Below, in pieces: positions 47,516-56,308 of a DNA stretch of 64,000 nt. This DNA comes from Chryseobacterium sp. SSA4.19 (GTDB lineage Bacteria > Bacteroidota > Bacteroidia > Flavobacteriales > Weeksellaceae): NCBI RefSeq assembly GCF_022601875.1, contig NZ_JAKVIP010000002.1:158344-222343 (forward strand), given 5' to 3'. Position numbers and translations under genes: made by a program. The stretch's first letter is position 1, and every line of letters starts with the position of its first letter. The notes under the pieces were generated by a model. It was not told the DNA's origin, did no database searches, and was given only the letters and a program-made list of their open reading frames with translations.

Positions 47516-50500
47516 TTATCTGAATTTTTGCCTCGGAAGATTAATTTCCTGTGCCTGAGGATAAGGCTTCCGCGATGTCATGCTTACATCTTCCCTGATT
47601 TTCTGATGAATATGATACTGCTTTTCCTGATGATAAGCATACCTCGGATCAGGAATCATCGGCATCTTAGCCATCTTATGGATGGTAATGGTTGGAAAAT
47701 GATAATCAATTTCCACGGTTCCCAGCAGCAGATAACAGCCGCCGCCCTGGAAATCGTATTCCTTCAGGCTGTCCGGGAAATGGGCAGTATCGAAATACTG
47801 CCCGTTTGCATCGATCCACGTTCCGAAATACATGGCTCCTTTTCTAGTAGGCACATGTTTCCTTGAGATCAGGTAAGCCAGCATCTTTACCTGGCATTTA
47901 TGGTGCTGCGGTAGATCTTTTACAAATACGGAACCTCTGTATGGAGTCTGTAACAAGTCAAAGGGGCTGCAGGAAACCGGAAACCCGATAATCTCGATTT
48001 CATCAAAGGCATCTTCAAAAGGCTCTCTTTTTAACTCAGGCAGAATATAGGGCTGGAAAGGCTCATCAATCAGCATCATTCCCCTGCTTTCAGTTTTAAA
48101 GTTTACCATGATCATCCTGGCTTCTACCAAAAGTTCATTTTTAGGCTTTCCCGTAAACCTAAGGGCCCCGATAAATATTAAGGTCTGGACCGTTTCAATA
48201 CCGGCAGGAACACGCCTTATAAAATCTTCCAGTGACCGGTATTTTCCATTTTGTTCCCGTTCTTCTATCATCCGTTGGATTGTTCCGGTATCCAGCCCCT
48301 GCATCAGGGAAAGTCCCAGATAAATATCCCGGCCGTCGAGCACAGTCTGAAGTTCACTCCTGTTCACACACGGTACCTGGATGTTCGCGCCGGACATCCG
48401 GGCCTCATGGATATATACCTCAGTCCGGTAAAACCCACCCTGGTTGTTGATCACCGACACCATGAACTCCAGCGGGTAATAGACCTTCAGGTAAAGACTC
48501 TGGTAGCTTTCCACGGCATAGGATGCAGAATGCGCCTTGCAGAAGGAATACCCGGCAAAGGATTCGATCTGCCGGAAAGCTTCTATGGTAAGTGCTTCAG
48601 AGTGTCCCTGCTTCTTACATTTTTCAAAAAAGTTGGCCTTAACTTCCTGCAGCTTTTGGATCGACCTTTCCTTTCCGCTCATTGCTCTGCGGAGGGTATC
48701 AGCGTCGGCCAGCGACACACCGCCGAAATACTGTGCAATCTTAATAACATCTTCCTGATATACCATAATTCCATAGGTCTCTTTGAGGTTTTCTTCAAAT
48801 ATAGGATGGAAGTACTCAAACTGATCCGGATGGTTGTGCCTGAAAATATACTCCCGCATCATTCCGCTTTGCGCTACGCCAGGCCTGATGATGGAAGAAG
48901 CCGCTACCAGGATCCGGTAGTCTTCGCATTTCAGCCTTCTCAGTAGTCCGCGCATAGCAGGAGATTCAATATAAAAGCATCCGATGGTCCTGCCCGACGC
49001 CAGGTATTCATTTGCCTTTGATTCGTTTTTGGATAGCAAAGTATCCCGAATATCGACGGTAATCCCTCTGGTTTTTTTGATAAGCTCAACGGTATCGTTA
49101 ATGGTACCCAGCCCGCGCTGAGAAAGAATATCGAATTTTTCAAGCCCGATATCTTCGGCGGTATTCATATCGAATTGCACAATAGGAAACCCTTTAGGCG
49201 GCATTTCAAGTGCCGTAAAATGGGTAATCGGCTCCTCAGAAATCAGGATCCCACAGGCATGCATACTCCGTTGGTTCGGGAATTTCTCCAGCATGGCACC
49301 ATAGCGGTGAACATGTTTTACGACAGAATTCGGGTCATGGGTTTCTACCGGATGGTTAACCATGCTGTCGAGCTCTTCCTTAGGAAGCCCGAATACTTTG
49401 CCTACTTCCCGCAAAATTGATTTGTATTTAAACTGGACATTGGTTCCGCAGAAGGCAACATGCTCTTTCCCGTACTTCTTAAAGATATAATCCAGAATGG
49501 TATCCCGGTTCTGCCAGCTCCAGTCGATGTCAAAATCCGGTGGCAACTTACGGTTAAGGTTCAGGAACCGCTCAAAATAAAGATCGAGCTCCAGGGGGCA
49601 TATATCGGTAATACCCAGGCAGTAACTGACAATGGAATTGGCCCCGCTCCCTCTTCCTACATGCATCAGCCCCATGCGGTTGCTGTAGCGGACAATATCC
49701 CAGGTTATCAGGAAATAGGAACAGAAGTTCCTGTCATCAATTACTTTCAGTTCCTGCTCCACTCTATCCTGCGCTTCTTTGTTTTGCGGTCCATAACGTT
49801 TTTCCAGTCCCAGATAAGCCAGTCTGCGGAGCATTTTCAGATCGGAGGCTTTGGATCGCGTATAATACTGCCTGTTGCGGACTTTCTCGAAATCAAATTC
49901 AAAGTCGCATGCATCGAGAAGCTTTTGGGTATTTTCAATAATTCCCGGATGGTACTGAAAGTCTTCAATGATCTCTTTTTCCCGTCTGAGGTATTCCGAT
50001 TTCCGGCAGATATCCTGCTCTGAAAGCATGGACAACAGTGTATTTTTATCAATAGCTCTTAAAATCAGGTGCAGGTTGTATTCTTTCTGGGAACTAAAGG
50101 TCACCGGCTGGAGGATCACCATTTTGGAGCTATATTTCTTTAGCTCAGGGCGTATCAGTACGTTTAGTTCTTCTTCCCGGATTCCGATGTATTCATTTTG
50201 CTTTAGTACTGCCGGAATATTGTTCAGCGGATAAATGACAAATACATTTTCAAAATCCGGAGCCGTTTCTGAAAGTTCTTCACCATCGCAGTTATGAGCG
50301 GTAACTATACGGTTTACTTCGCCAATCCCGGAAAATTTTCGGGCTATGGCGATATACAGTAACCTGTTTTCTTTCCTGACTTCCATTCCGGCAATGGGCT
50401 TAATGCCCGCTTCTTCGCATTGTTTCTTGAAATCATAGATGCCCGTAACTGTATTGATATCTGTAAGCACCAGCTGTTTGATGCCCAGACTTTTGGCTTT

Positions 50501-50569
50501 CTGTACAAGATCTTCTACGGACATGGTTCCGTAACGGAGGCTGTGGAAGGAATGGCAATTGAGATACAT
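47516..50569 (-). CDS. dnaE2: Error-prone DNA polymerase III alpha subunit (DnaE2/ImuC type)
   Basis: A 1017-residue C-family polymerase, shorter than replicative DnaE (about 1160) and in the DnaE2 size range. It has an N-terminal PHP domain (HSFHSLRYG, where the usual second and third His/Asp pattern is altered), the catalytic PPDFDIDW with two active-site Asp (about 345), helix-hairpin-helix (FAGYSFCKAHSASYA, fingers/thumb end) and an OB-fold near 900-990. It lies 23 bp after the Y-family polymerase gene. The pair resembles the ImuB-DnaE2 mutasome that copies past DNA damage. Confidence 0.92.
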   Translation of the reverse strand: MYLNCHSFHSLRYGTMSVEDLVQKAKSLGIKQLVLTDINTVTGIYDFKKQCEEAGIKPIAGMEVRKENRLLYIAIARKFSGIGEVNRIVTAHNCDGEELSETAPDFENVFVIYPLNNIPAVLKQNEYIGIREEELNVLIRPELKKYSSKMVILQPVTFSSQKEYNLHLILRAIDKNTLLSMLSEQDICRKSEYLRREKEIIEDFQYHPGIIENTQKLLDACDFEFDFEKVRNRQYYTRSKASDLKMLRRLAYLGLEKRYGPQNKEAQDRVEQELKVIDDRNFCSYFLITWDIVRYSNRMGLMHVGRGSGANSIVSYCLGITDICPLELDLYFERFLNLNRKLPPDFDIDWSWQNRDTILDYIFKKYGKEHVAFCGTNVQFKYKSILREVGKVFGLPKEELDSMVNHPVETHDPNSVVKHVHRYGAMLEKFPNQRSMHACGILISEEPITHFTALEMPPKGFPIVQFDMNTAEDIGLEKFDILSQRGLGTINDTVELIKKTRGITVDIRDTLLSKNESKANEYLASGRTIGCFYIESPAMRGLLRRLKCEDYRILVAASSIIRPGVAQSGMMREYIFRHNHPDQFEYFHPIFEENLKETYGIMVYQEDVIKIAQYFGGVSLADADTLRRAMSGKERSIQKLQEVKANFFEKCKKQGHSEALTIEAFRQIESFAGYSFCKAHSASYAVESYQSLYLKVYYPLEFMVSVINNQGGFYRTEVYIHEARMSGANIQVPCVNRSELQTVLDGRDIYLGLSLMQGLDTGTIQRMIEEREQNGKYRSLEDFIRRVPAGIETVQTLIFIGALRFTGKPKNELLVEARMIMVNFKTESRGMMLIDEPFQPYILPELKREPFEDAFDEIEIIGFPVSCSPFDLLQTPYRGSVFVKDLPQHHKCQVKMLAYLISRKHVPTRKGAMYFGTWIDANGQYFDTAHFPDSLKEYDFQGGGCYLLLGTVEIDYHFPTITIHKMAKMPMIPDPRYAYHQEKQYHIHQKIREDVSMTSRKPYPQAQEINLPRQKFR

Positions 50570-50592
50570 AGGAAGAATATTTTATAATAAAG

Positions 50593-51741
50593 TTATTTTT
50601 CAAAATCAAAACCGGAGGCTCTGCCTACAGCATCTGCTCCGAATCTGTTTTTGAGATAGTCCATGGTTTGATACAGATTCATCTGTTCTTCGGTGTCTTC
50701 AAACAGGCTCATCTGATGCTTCCCGTGGACCAGGTCAGTGAACCGGAGTCCGATCAGCCGGATCCTCATCCTTCGGGTATATAGCCGGTTGAAAAGTTCC
50801 AGTGCTATCTTCGATAAGGTATGGTCTGCCGAGGTATAAGCCACACGGTTCTGTTTCGTTTCGGTATCGAAATTAGCATAGCGGATCTTGACTGCCACCG
50901 TAGAGGTAAGCCATTTTTCCTGCCGAAGCTGGTAAGCCAGCTTTTCCGACATGCTGTTCAAAATTCTTTTTAATTCCGGAATATCAATAGTATCGTTGGT
51001 AAATGTCTGTTCTGTGGAAAGGGATTTACGTTCGGAATATGGGATTACCGGATTTTCATCGATCCCGTTGGCTTTTTTCCAGAGATCTTTTCCATTTGTC
51101 CCGATCATCTGCTGCAGGGCCATAACAGGCATTTCGGATAAGGTATGGATGGTACGTATCCCTATCCTTGACAGGAGCTGGAACGTTTTATCCCCAACCA
51201 TCGGAATTTTTCTGATGGACAGAGGGTTTAGAAAAGGACGGATATCCATTTCCGGAATCTGCAGTTTCCCATCAGGCTTCGATTCCCCAGTCCCGATCTT
51301 TGAAACGGTTTTATTTGCGGATAAAGCAAAGCTGATCGGAAGCCCGGCTTCTTTGTTGACTGCTGCTGCAATTTCCTGCGTCCACCGGTAACAGCCGAAA
51401 AATTTATCCATTCCGGAAAGATCCAGGTAAAATTCGTCAATGCTCGCTTTTTCCATCACGGGAACCTTTTCCTGGATGACCTCAGTCACGGTATGAGATA
51501 GGTTGGAGTACAGCTCATGATCCCCTTTAATAACTTTAGCTTCAGGACAGAGCCGGAGGGCCATTCGGATCGGCATAGCAGACCGCACACCAAATTGTCT
51601 TGCTTCATAGGAACAGGAGGCCACCACCCCACGGTCGCCTCCTCCTATGATCAGAGGAATCCCTTTAAGAGCATTATTATTGCGTCTCTCGCAGGATACA
51701 AAGAAGGCATCCAGATCCATATGTACAATCGCACGGTTCAT
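50593..51741 (-). CDS. dinB: Y-family DNA polymerase (Pol IV/DinB type)
   Basis: A 382-residue translesion polymerase. The active-site acids are intact: Asp9 in HMDLDAFF and Asp102-Glu103 in SIDEFYLDLSG, so unlike classical ImuB it should be catalytically active. Little finger domain at about 240-350; a clamp-binding-like QMSLFE is near the C-terminus (about 355). First gene of the two-gene mutagenesis operon, divergent from the LexA-like gene, with palindromic operators between. Confidence 0.94.
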   Translation of the reverse strand: MNRAIVHMDLDAFFVSCERRNNNALKGIPLIIGGGDRGVVASCSYEARQFGVRSAMPIRMALRLCPEAKVIKGDHELYSNLSHTVTEVIQEKVPVMEKASIDEFYLDLSGMDKFFGCYRWTQEIAAAVNKEAGLPISFALSANKTVSKIGTGESKPDGKLQIPEMDIRPFLNPLSIRKIPMVGDKTFQLLSRIGIRTIHTLSEMPVMALQQMIGTNGKDLWKKANGIDENPVIPYSERKSLSTEQTFTNDTIDIPELKRILNSMSEKLAYQLRQEKWLTSTVAVKIRYANFDTETKQNRVAYTSADHTLSKIALELFNRLYTRRMRIRLIGLRFTDLVHGKHQMSLFEDTEEQMNLYQTMDYLKNRFGADAVGRASGFDFEK

Positions 51742-51753
51742 TATGCAAAACTA

Positions 51754-51768
51754 GATACTAATTGTATC
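51754..51768. promoter_or_regulatory. Operator copy 1 of the LexA-like repressor
   Basis: GATACTAATTGTATC, inverted repeat GATAC-N5-GTATC, 12 bp before the dinB start codon. Its twin is 33 bp downstream. Confidence 0.75.
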
Positions 51769-51776
51769 ATTTTTTG

Positions 51777-51784
51777 TATATTTG
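51777..51784 (+). promoter_or_regulatory. -7 box of the XRE-S24 gene
   Basis: TATATTTG fits TAnnTTTG exactly. It lies between the two operator copies, so a bound repressor would cover it. Confidence 0.65.
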
Positions 51785-51786
51785 AT

Positions 51787-51801
51787 GATACAATTTGTAT
51801 C
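51787..51801. promoter_or_regulatory. Operator copy 2 of the LexA-like repressor
   Basis: GATACAATTTGTATC, same GATAC-N5-GTATC pattern, ending one base before the XRE-S24 start codon at 51803. Confidence 0.75.
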
Positions 51802-51802
51802 A

Positions 51803-52570
51803 ATGTCAATTTTTTCAGATAACATCAGGTTTTTAAGGGCTAAGAAAATGGCGACTCAGCAGGAAACAGCAAATGCTGTATTTTTGAGCAGGGTGAGATA
51901 TTCCAAATATGAAGACGGAAGGTCGGAACCTCCTTATGAGGTACTGATCCGGATCTCAAAATATTTCAATCTGAGCATCGACCTGCTGCTTACCGTGGAT
52001 ATCCGGAAATATCCGCTCGAAGACATTTTGCATCTCCCTGACAACCGAATTGTTCTCCCCGTGGTGATTGATCGGGAAGGCAATAATTACATTGAGATTG
52101 TTACACAAAAAGCTTCCATGGGATACCTATCGGGCTACAGCGATCCGGAATATATCGAGAGTCTTCAGCAGATCTCCCTACCATTCCTTACGAACGGTAA
52201 ATACAGGGCATTCCCTGCCCTCGGGGATTCAATGCCGCCGTTCAAAGACGGCTCATATATCATCGGTAAATATGTAGAGAACATTGAAGATTTAAAGCCG
52301 AATAAGAGTTATATTTTTGTTACCCTTAATGATGGTATTTCCTATAAAAGGTTTAAGCAGCGAAAAAAAAGAGCAGTCACTGTAGCAGCTAATAATTCCT
52401 TTTACAAGCCTTATGATATCCCATTAGGAGAAATTGTAGAAATCTGGCAGTATGCTTCAGGAATATTCCCCGAAGATTTTGAACCGGATCATTATGAAAA
52501 TTATAATTTGCAGGATATGTTTCTGGAGATCAGAAAAGAGATCAGAAATTTAAATGATAAAATTTCTTAA
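51803..52570 (+). CDS. LexA-like repressor: XRE helix-turn-helix with S24 peptidase domain
   Basis: A 255-residue protein: N-terminal XRE domain (about 6-62; ATQQETANAVFLSRVRYSKYEDGRS) and C-terminal S24 self-cleaving domain with the Ser143 (GDSMPP) and Lys182 (ISYKRF) dyad. The expected cleavage site is in ASMGYLSGY, where Met106-Gly107 stands in place of the usual Ala-Gly. On DNA damage, RecA filaments would trigger self-cleavage and derepress dinB-dnaE2. ATG 51803 is used because the upstream codons lie within operator copy 2. A similar architecture occurs in phage repressors, but the neighbours indicate SOS control. Confidence 0.9.
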   Translation: MSIFSDNIRFLRAKKMATQQETANAVFLSRVRYSKYEDGRSEPPYEVLIRISKYFNLSIDLLLTVDIRKYPLEDILHLPDNRIVLPVVIDREGNNYIEIVTQKASMGYLSGYSDPEYIESLQQISLPFLTNGKYRAFPALGDSMPPFKDGSYIIGKYVENIEDLKPNKSYIFVTLNDGISYKRFKQRKKRAVTVAANNSFYKPYDIPLGEIVEIWQYASGIFPEDFEPDHYENYNLQDMFLEIRKEIRNLNDKIS

Positions 52571-52900
52571 TTAAATAAAAATATTTCATGTTAAATACGG
52601 TTAAGACGTATTTAAGACATTGAAAATATCGTAAAGTTTTTTAATAGCCTCCATAATCCTACACCTTCATTAAAGGAGAAGTACCCACTATATTTATTAA
52701 GTGCTGCAATAATTACTGAACTGAACAATGAAATATTGTTTCGCATGATTACAAATAACTGCAGCATTAATTTTTCACACAACAAAAAACACCATTACGA
52801 TAAACACCTGTATTTCAATATATTAAATTATTTCAAATACGTCAAGTTTTGTCGCACTTCAGCTATATCTTTGTTTTACAAAACACTAAAAACTGATTAT
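52571..52900. other. Intergenic region upstream of the M15 lysin
   Basis: About 330 bp. An inverted repeat AAATACG-GTTAAGA-CGTATTT lies at about 52594-52614 without a T run, so it may be an operator rather than a terminator. The shared 17-bp element and -7 box at the right end are listed separately. An open frame that reaches upstream of ATG 52901 has no protein similarity. Confidence 0.5.
52839..52873 (+). promoter_or_regulatory. Shared island promoter, copy A (M15 lysin)
   Basis: ACGTCAAGTTTTGTCGC (52839-52855), 10 bp, then TATCTTTG (52866-52873). The predicted leader is about 20 bases. Confidence 0.8.
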
Positions 52901-53401
52901 ATGGACAAAATAACTTTACAGAGAATAGAAAAACTCCACCCGGCCGTAAGGGAAGAGGTGAAGCAGATTGTTAAGGAATGCGATGAAGCCTTAACGGGAA
53001 GGGCAAAAATAAGGATCACCCAGGGATTAAGAAGCTTTGAGGAACAGGAAAAGCTGTATGCGATAGGCAGAATCACATCCGGCAAAAAAGTAACCAATGC
53101 CAAAGCAGGACAAAGCATCCACAATTACGGGTTTGCCGTAGACATATGCTTAATGATCGACGGAAAAACCGCAAGCTGGGATACGGCCAAGGATTGGGAC
53201 AATGACAAAGTAGCAGACTGGTACGAATGTGTGAAAATTTTCGCAAAACACGGCTGGGACTGGGGTGGGACCTGGAAAACTTTTAAAGACCTTCCCCATT
53301 TCGAAAAAAAGGATATTCATACAAAAAAGGGACTTGTAAAAACCACCTGGAGAACCCTGATAAAAATGAACAGGGATAAGAATGGATATGTAATCTTATA
53401 A
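52901..53401 (+). CDS. M15 family peptidase, phage endolysin type (L-alanyl-D-glutamate peptidase-like)
   Basis: A 166-residue zinc peptidase with the family signature SIHNYGFAVDI (Ser72, His74, Asp81) and the later zinc His in DLPHFE (His133), plus HGWDWGG. Such enzymes cut the peptide stem of peptidoglycan and are typical phage endolysins, for example in phage T5. There is no signal peptide and no holin-like gene next to it. As the first gene of the island under the shared promoter, it may lyse the producing cell; that use is inferred. Confidence 0.9.
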   Translation: MDKITLQRIEKLHPAVREEVKQIVKECDEALTGRAKIRITQGLRSFEEQEKLYAIGRITSGKKVTNAKAGQSIHNYGFAVDICLMIDGKTASWDTAKDWDNDKVADWYECVKIFAKHGWDWGGTWKTFKDLPHFEKKDIHTKKGLVKTTWRTLIKMNRDKNGYVIL

Positions 53402-53430
53402 TTCCCTTTTATTTGAATTTATATTTTAAT

Positions 53431-53465
53431 ACGACGACTTCTGTCGCATCTCCGTTCTACCTTTG
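53431..53465 (+). promoter_or_regulatory. Shared island promoter, copy B (patatin)
   Basis: ACGACGACTTCTGTCGC (53431-53447), 10 bp, then TACCTTTG (53458-53465). It matches copy A at 13 of 17 positions with identical spacing. Confidence 0.7.
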
Positions 53466-53501
53466 CTTATAGGAAATACCTAAAACAAACACTATAAAGT
53501 T

Positions 53502-53540
53502 AAAACCAATAGTTCAATTCCGTAGAAAACTATTGGTTTT
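53502..53540 (+). promoter_or_regulatory. Strong stem-loop in the patatin leader
   Basis: AAAACCAATAGTT pairs perfectly with AACTATTGGTTTT around a 13-base loop, inside the 5' leader between promoter B and ATG 53590. It could act as an attenuator or terminator, an RNA-stability element or a protein-binding site; the T tract after it is only four or five long. Confidence 0.55.
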
Positions 53541-53589
53541 ACTTGTCTAAAGTTGTTCCGTATTTCTTAAGAAAAAGTATAAAGCAACA

Positions 53590-54627
53590 ATGAAAAAGAC
53601 AACCATTCTTTCTTTGGACGGGGGCGGAATCAGGGGAATTATCACCTGTATTATTCTGCGCTACATAGAAGAGCAGCTGCAGTTGTATGATAGCCCGGGC
53701 GCAAAACTGGGAGATTATTTCGACCTGGTAGCGGGAAGCAGTACAGGAGGGCTGATTGCGTCTATTATTCTATGTCCCAATGAACACCGCAAGGCAAAAT
53801 ATTCTATTCAGAAAGGTTTAGAATTATATGCCGAAAAAGGTGGCGACATATTTCAGGTTTCTTTTTGGGAGCGTATCGTAAATCCGTTCGGATTGATCAA
53901 CGAAAAAATTTCCCAGGAAGAACTTGAAAAAAACCTGAATGAATTTTTTGGAAAACTGGAGTTAAAAGAATTAATAAAACCTTGTTTAATAACAAGCTAC
54001 GATATAGAAAACAGGAGATCCAAAATCTTCAATTCATGGAAAGCACGCCTGAGTACCGATAATTTTTATGTTAAAGATATTTGCAGGGCAACTTCAGCGG
54101 CTCCGACTTATTTCACACCAGTCCAGATCAAATCCATGTATGGCCAGATTTTCAGCCTGATTGACGGAGGCATGTTTGCGAACAACCCGGCATTGTGCGC
54201 TTATGCAGAGGCCAGAAAAATTCCTTTTGCAGAAATTTTGAAAAACCATCAAAAAGCAAATTACCCGACCGTGAGTGACCTGCTGATCCTTTCTATCGGA
54301 ACAGGTATCGAGGCAAGAGCCTATTCTTTTAAAAAAATGGAAAAGGCAGGAAAAATCGGCTGGGTGAATCCCATTATTGACATTCTCATGTCAGCCAATG
54401 CGGAGACTGTAGATTATCAGTTGTGCCAGATGTTCCAGACCTTAGGTTTACAAAATCAGAAAAATTATTACCGGCTTAATCCTTCATTAAAGAATGCTTC
54501 GCCTGCAATGGATAATGTAAGAAGAGGAAATATTGAAAACCTCATTCAGGCCGGTCTGAGCTATATTGATGACAACAGGGATTTATTGAATCAGATTGTT
54601 CAAAAACTGATCAGAAATAAGATATAA
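53590..54627 (+). CDS. Patatin-like phospholipase
   Basis: A 345-residue lipase with all catalytic marks of the family: oxyanion loop DGGGIRG (10-16), nucleophile Ser51 in GSSTGG, and catalytic Asp192 in IDGGMFANNP. It hydrolyses acyl chains from membrane phospholipids. There is no signal peptide. The form resembles bacterial CapV-like and eukaryotic patatin enzymes. No cyclase or other CBASS gene is adjacent, so an anti-phage role is not supported; with the neighbouring lysin it could contribute to membrane disruption. Confidence 0.9.
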   Translation: MKKTTILSLDGGGIRGIITCIILRYIEEQLQLYDSPGAKLGDYFDLVAGSSTGGLIASIILCPNEHRKAKYSIQKGLELYAEKGGDIFQVSFWERIVNPFGLINEKISQEELEKNLNEFFGKLELKELIKPCLITSYDIENRRSKIFNSWKARLSTDNFYVKDICRATSAAPTYFTPVQIKSMYGQIFSLIDGGMFANNPALCAYAEARKIPFAEILKNHQKANYPTVSDLLILSIGTGIEARAYSFKKMEKAGKIGWVNPIIDILMSANAETVDYQLCQMFQTLGLQNQKNYYRLNPSLKNASPAMDNVRRGNIENLIQAGLSYIDDNRDLLNQIVQKLIRNKI

Positions 54628-54965
54628 GTTATTTTGCTTATAAAGGCAGTACATAAGCTAAAGTCCTTATACTTATTTATTTTTTAAAATTATTTTTATA
54701 CGTCAAGTTTTGTCGCTTCAGCATATTATTTTTGACTTAGGATTAAAACAATAACCAACCACTCAATACCATGAAAAACTCTACAACATATAGTTGTGAT
54801 TAAGAACTTTCAATAGCCGGCATTCCCGGGCTATACTACCCAACATATCATCAGTTTTATGATTCAGCTTAAAATGCTGAACAGGATATGTATTACCTCA
54901 TCATAACAGTTTGCTAGCACTGTATATCATCAATTTTATTAACCTTTTAAAAAACCATTAACATT
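54628..54965. other. Intergenic region with promoter copy C and a long leader
   Basis: It holds promoter C, an 11-codon open frame 54771-54803 (MKNSTTYSCD), a small stem ATAGCC/GGCTAT (about 54818-54839), and otherwise no gene. The leader of the DUF2589 gene is about 225 bases. Confidence 0.55.
54700..54734 (+). promoter_or_regulatory. Shared island promoter, copy C (DUF2589)
   Basis: ACGTCAAGTTTTGTCGC (54700-54716), identical to copy A, 10 bp, then TATTTTTG (54727-54734). Confidence 0.8.
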
Positions 54966-55559
54966 ATGGCAAATTTAGTACAAGAATTAAACAGTTTAGA
55001 TTTCAGCGTTTACATTGGCGGCCCGTTACAGGCAGCTGTAAAAGCACAACATGACGCATCCATTTCTCAGGTTAACTTTATCAAAGAAGTAGGTTTTACG
55101 CCTGGAACAGGTACCAATCCTGATCAATTGAAATATGTGGATTTCTATTACGAAAAATCAGTCCCTAATCCAGAGTATGATTCAACGGCAACAAGCGGGC
55201 CTACAAGCGAACGATTCATTGATGCGAAAGTTAACCTGAAAGTTCCTTTTCTTTCAATGCTTACCATTCCGGCTCTGAGAATTGATGAAATGACCATTGA
55301 TTTCAATGCTAAACTAAATTCTGTGGAAACCCAGAATGTTTCAAGCGAATTCAGTGGTTCTGCAAGCTTAAGTGCCAAGTTCTGGAAAGTGAAGTTCAAT
55401 GCATCCGCATCTTATAAAAAAACTTCATCCAGCACTTCCACTACGGAAAGAACATATACTTTGGGAGTACATGTAAAAGCAGTAAATGACGAATTGCCTG
55501 CCGGACTTTCAAGAGTTTTGGATATGCTGGAAGACAGCATTTCCGCAGTCAATAATTAA
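54966..55559 (+). CDS. DUF2589 domain protein
   Basis: A 197-residue protein: an N-terminal amphipathic region (QELNSLDFSVYIGGPLQAAVKAQ) and a beta-rich core with VNLKVPFLSMLTIPALRIDEMTIDFNAKLNSVE, the signature of DUF2589, then a Ser/Thr-rich stretch and YTLGVHVKAVNDELPAGLSRVLDMLEDSI. No signal peptide. The molecular role of DUF2589 is not known to me. A strong terminator follows. Confidence 0.85.
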   Translation: MANLVQELNSLDFSVYIGGPLQAAVKAQHDASISQVNFIKEVGFTPGTGTNPDQLKYVDFYYEKSVPNPEYDSTATSGPTSERFIDAKVNLKVPFLSMLTIPALRIDEMTIDFNAKLNSVETQNVSSEFSGSASLSAKFWKVKFNASASYKKTSSSTSTTERTYTLGVHVKAVNDELPAGLSRVLDMLEDSISAVNN

Positions 55560-55565
55560 CCTTTT

Positions 55566-55595
55566 AGGATGGTTGCATCAGCAACCATCCTTTTC
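55566..55595 (+). terminator. Terminator after the DUF2589 gene
   Basis: AGGATGGTTGC pairs with GCAACCATCCT around ATCA, followed by TTT. Confidence 0.85.
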
Positions 55596-55624
55596 TAACA
55601 TCTTATTAATTAAAGAAAATTATC

Positions 55625-56308
55625 ATGCCAAAACTAAATGAATATCTGGGAGGAATCGTTTCTGAACTTGCCTCTGCCCGAAAAATGGCCGACCTGCAGA
55701 CTCTGGAAATCGCAAAAGAATATGCAAGCGATGAGATGCTGAAAAATTTTTCAATTCCGAGAATGAAAATAGGAACTGTAGATCTTACCATTCCTTTTGC
55801 GAAAGCAGGAAGCCAAACCATCCTTAAACTAAGGGATTTTGCTTATGACGAAATTACCAAAGTGATGAAAACGAACTATAACGCAAGCGATATTTCAAGT
55901 GACAAAGATCTCAAGACTTTTCTTTTCGACATGGAAATATATTACGATGATGTTATCGATAAAATCAAAAAAGAAAATACTTCAATAATAACAGCAGCAC
56001 AGGAAAAGTATTTTGATACCATTCCTGAATATATCACCGACTTCTGTGTAAGCCTGCCCAATTTTAAATGGGGTGAAGTCAAGTCCGAAACACTGCACAA
56101 GAGTCTGAAAGAACGTACTCTTTTTGAAGCAAGGAAAGTTATTGAAAAGGCTGGGGAGAACGAAATTATCGTAGAAGCCAGCAAGCTGATGAGCTTAGAT
56201 CCGAAATGCCTGATTTATGCAAAAATGAGCGTAAGCGAATCGGGAATGGAATGGTCGCGATATGAAGATATAAACGGAAACATCATTGAAACTTTAATTC
56301 CTGAATAA
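55625..56308 (+). CDS. Hypothetical island protein 1 (DUF2589 neighbour)
   Basis: A 227-residue protein with an N-terminal helical segment and a short beta core FSIPRMKIGTVDLTIPFA like that of the DUF2589 protein, then a long helical region. No signal peptide or membrane segment. I recall proteins with a similar N-terminus (LNEYLGGIVSELASARKMAD) beside DUF2589 genes elsewhere, which suggests they work together. Its stop overlaps the next start (TAATG), so translation is coupled. Confidence 0.75.
   Translation: MPKLNEYLGGIVSELASARKMADLQTLEIAKEYASDEMLKNFSIPRMKIGTVDLTIPFAKAGSQTILKLRDFAYDEITKVMKTNYNASDISSDKDLKTFLFDMEIYYDDVIDKIKKENTSIITAAQEKYFDTIPEYITDFCVSLPNFKWGEVKSETLHKSLKERTLFEARKVIEKAGENEIIVEASKLMSLDPKCLIYAKMSVSESGMEWSRYEDINGNIIETLIPE

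Noticed and set aside
48251..48946. 231-codon plus-strand open frame inside dnaE2
   Set aside because: Antisense to an unmistakable polymerase gene, no family pattern, no promoter.
52736..52900. N-terminal extension of the M15 lysin
   Set aside because: The extension crosses promoter copy A and its -7 box; the family N-terminus starts at ATG 52901.
53590..54627. Patatin as a CBASS (CapV) anti-phage effector
   Set aside because: No nucleotide cyclase, Cap2/Cap3 or other defence gene is adjacent, and it shares its promoter type with the lysin and toxin island.
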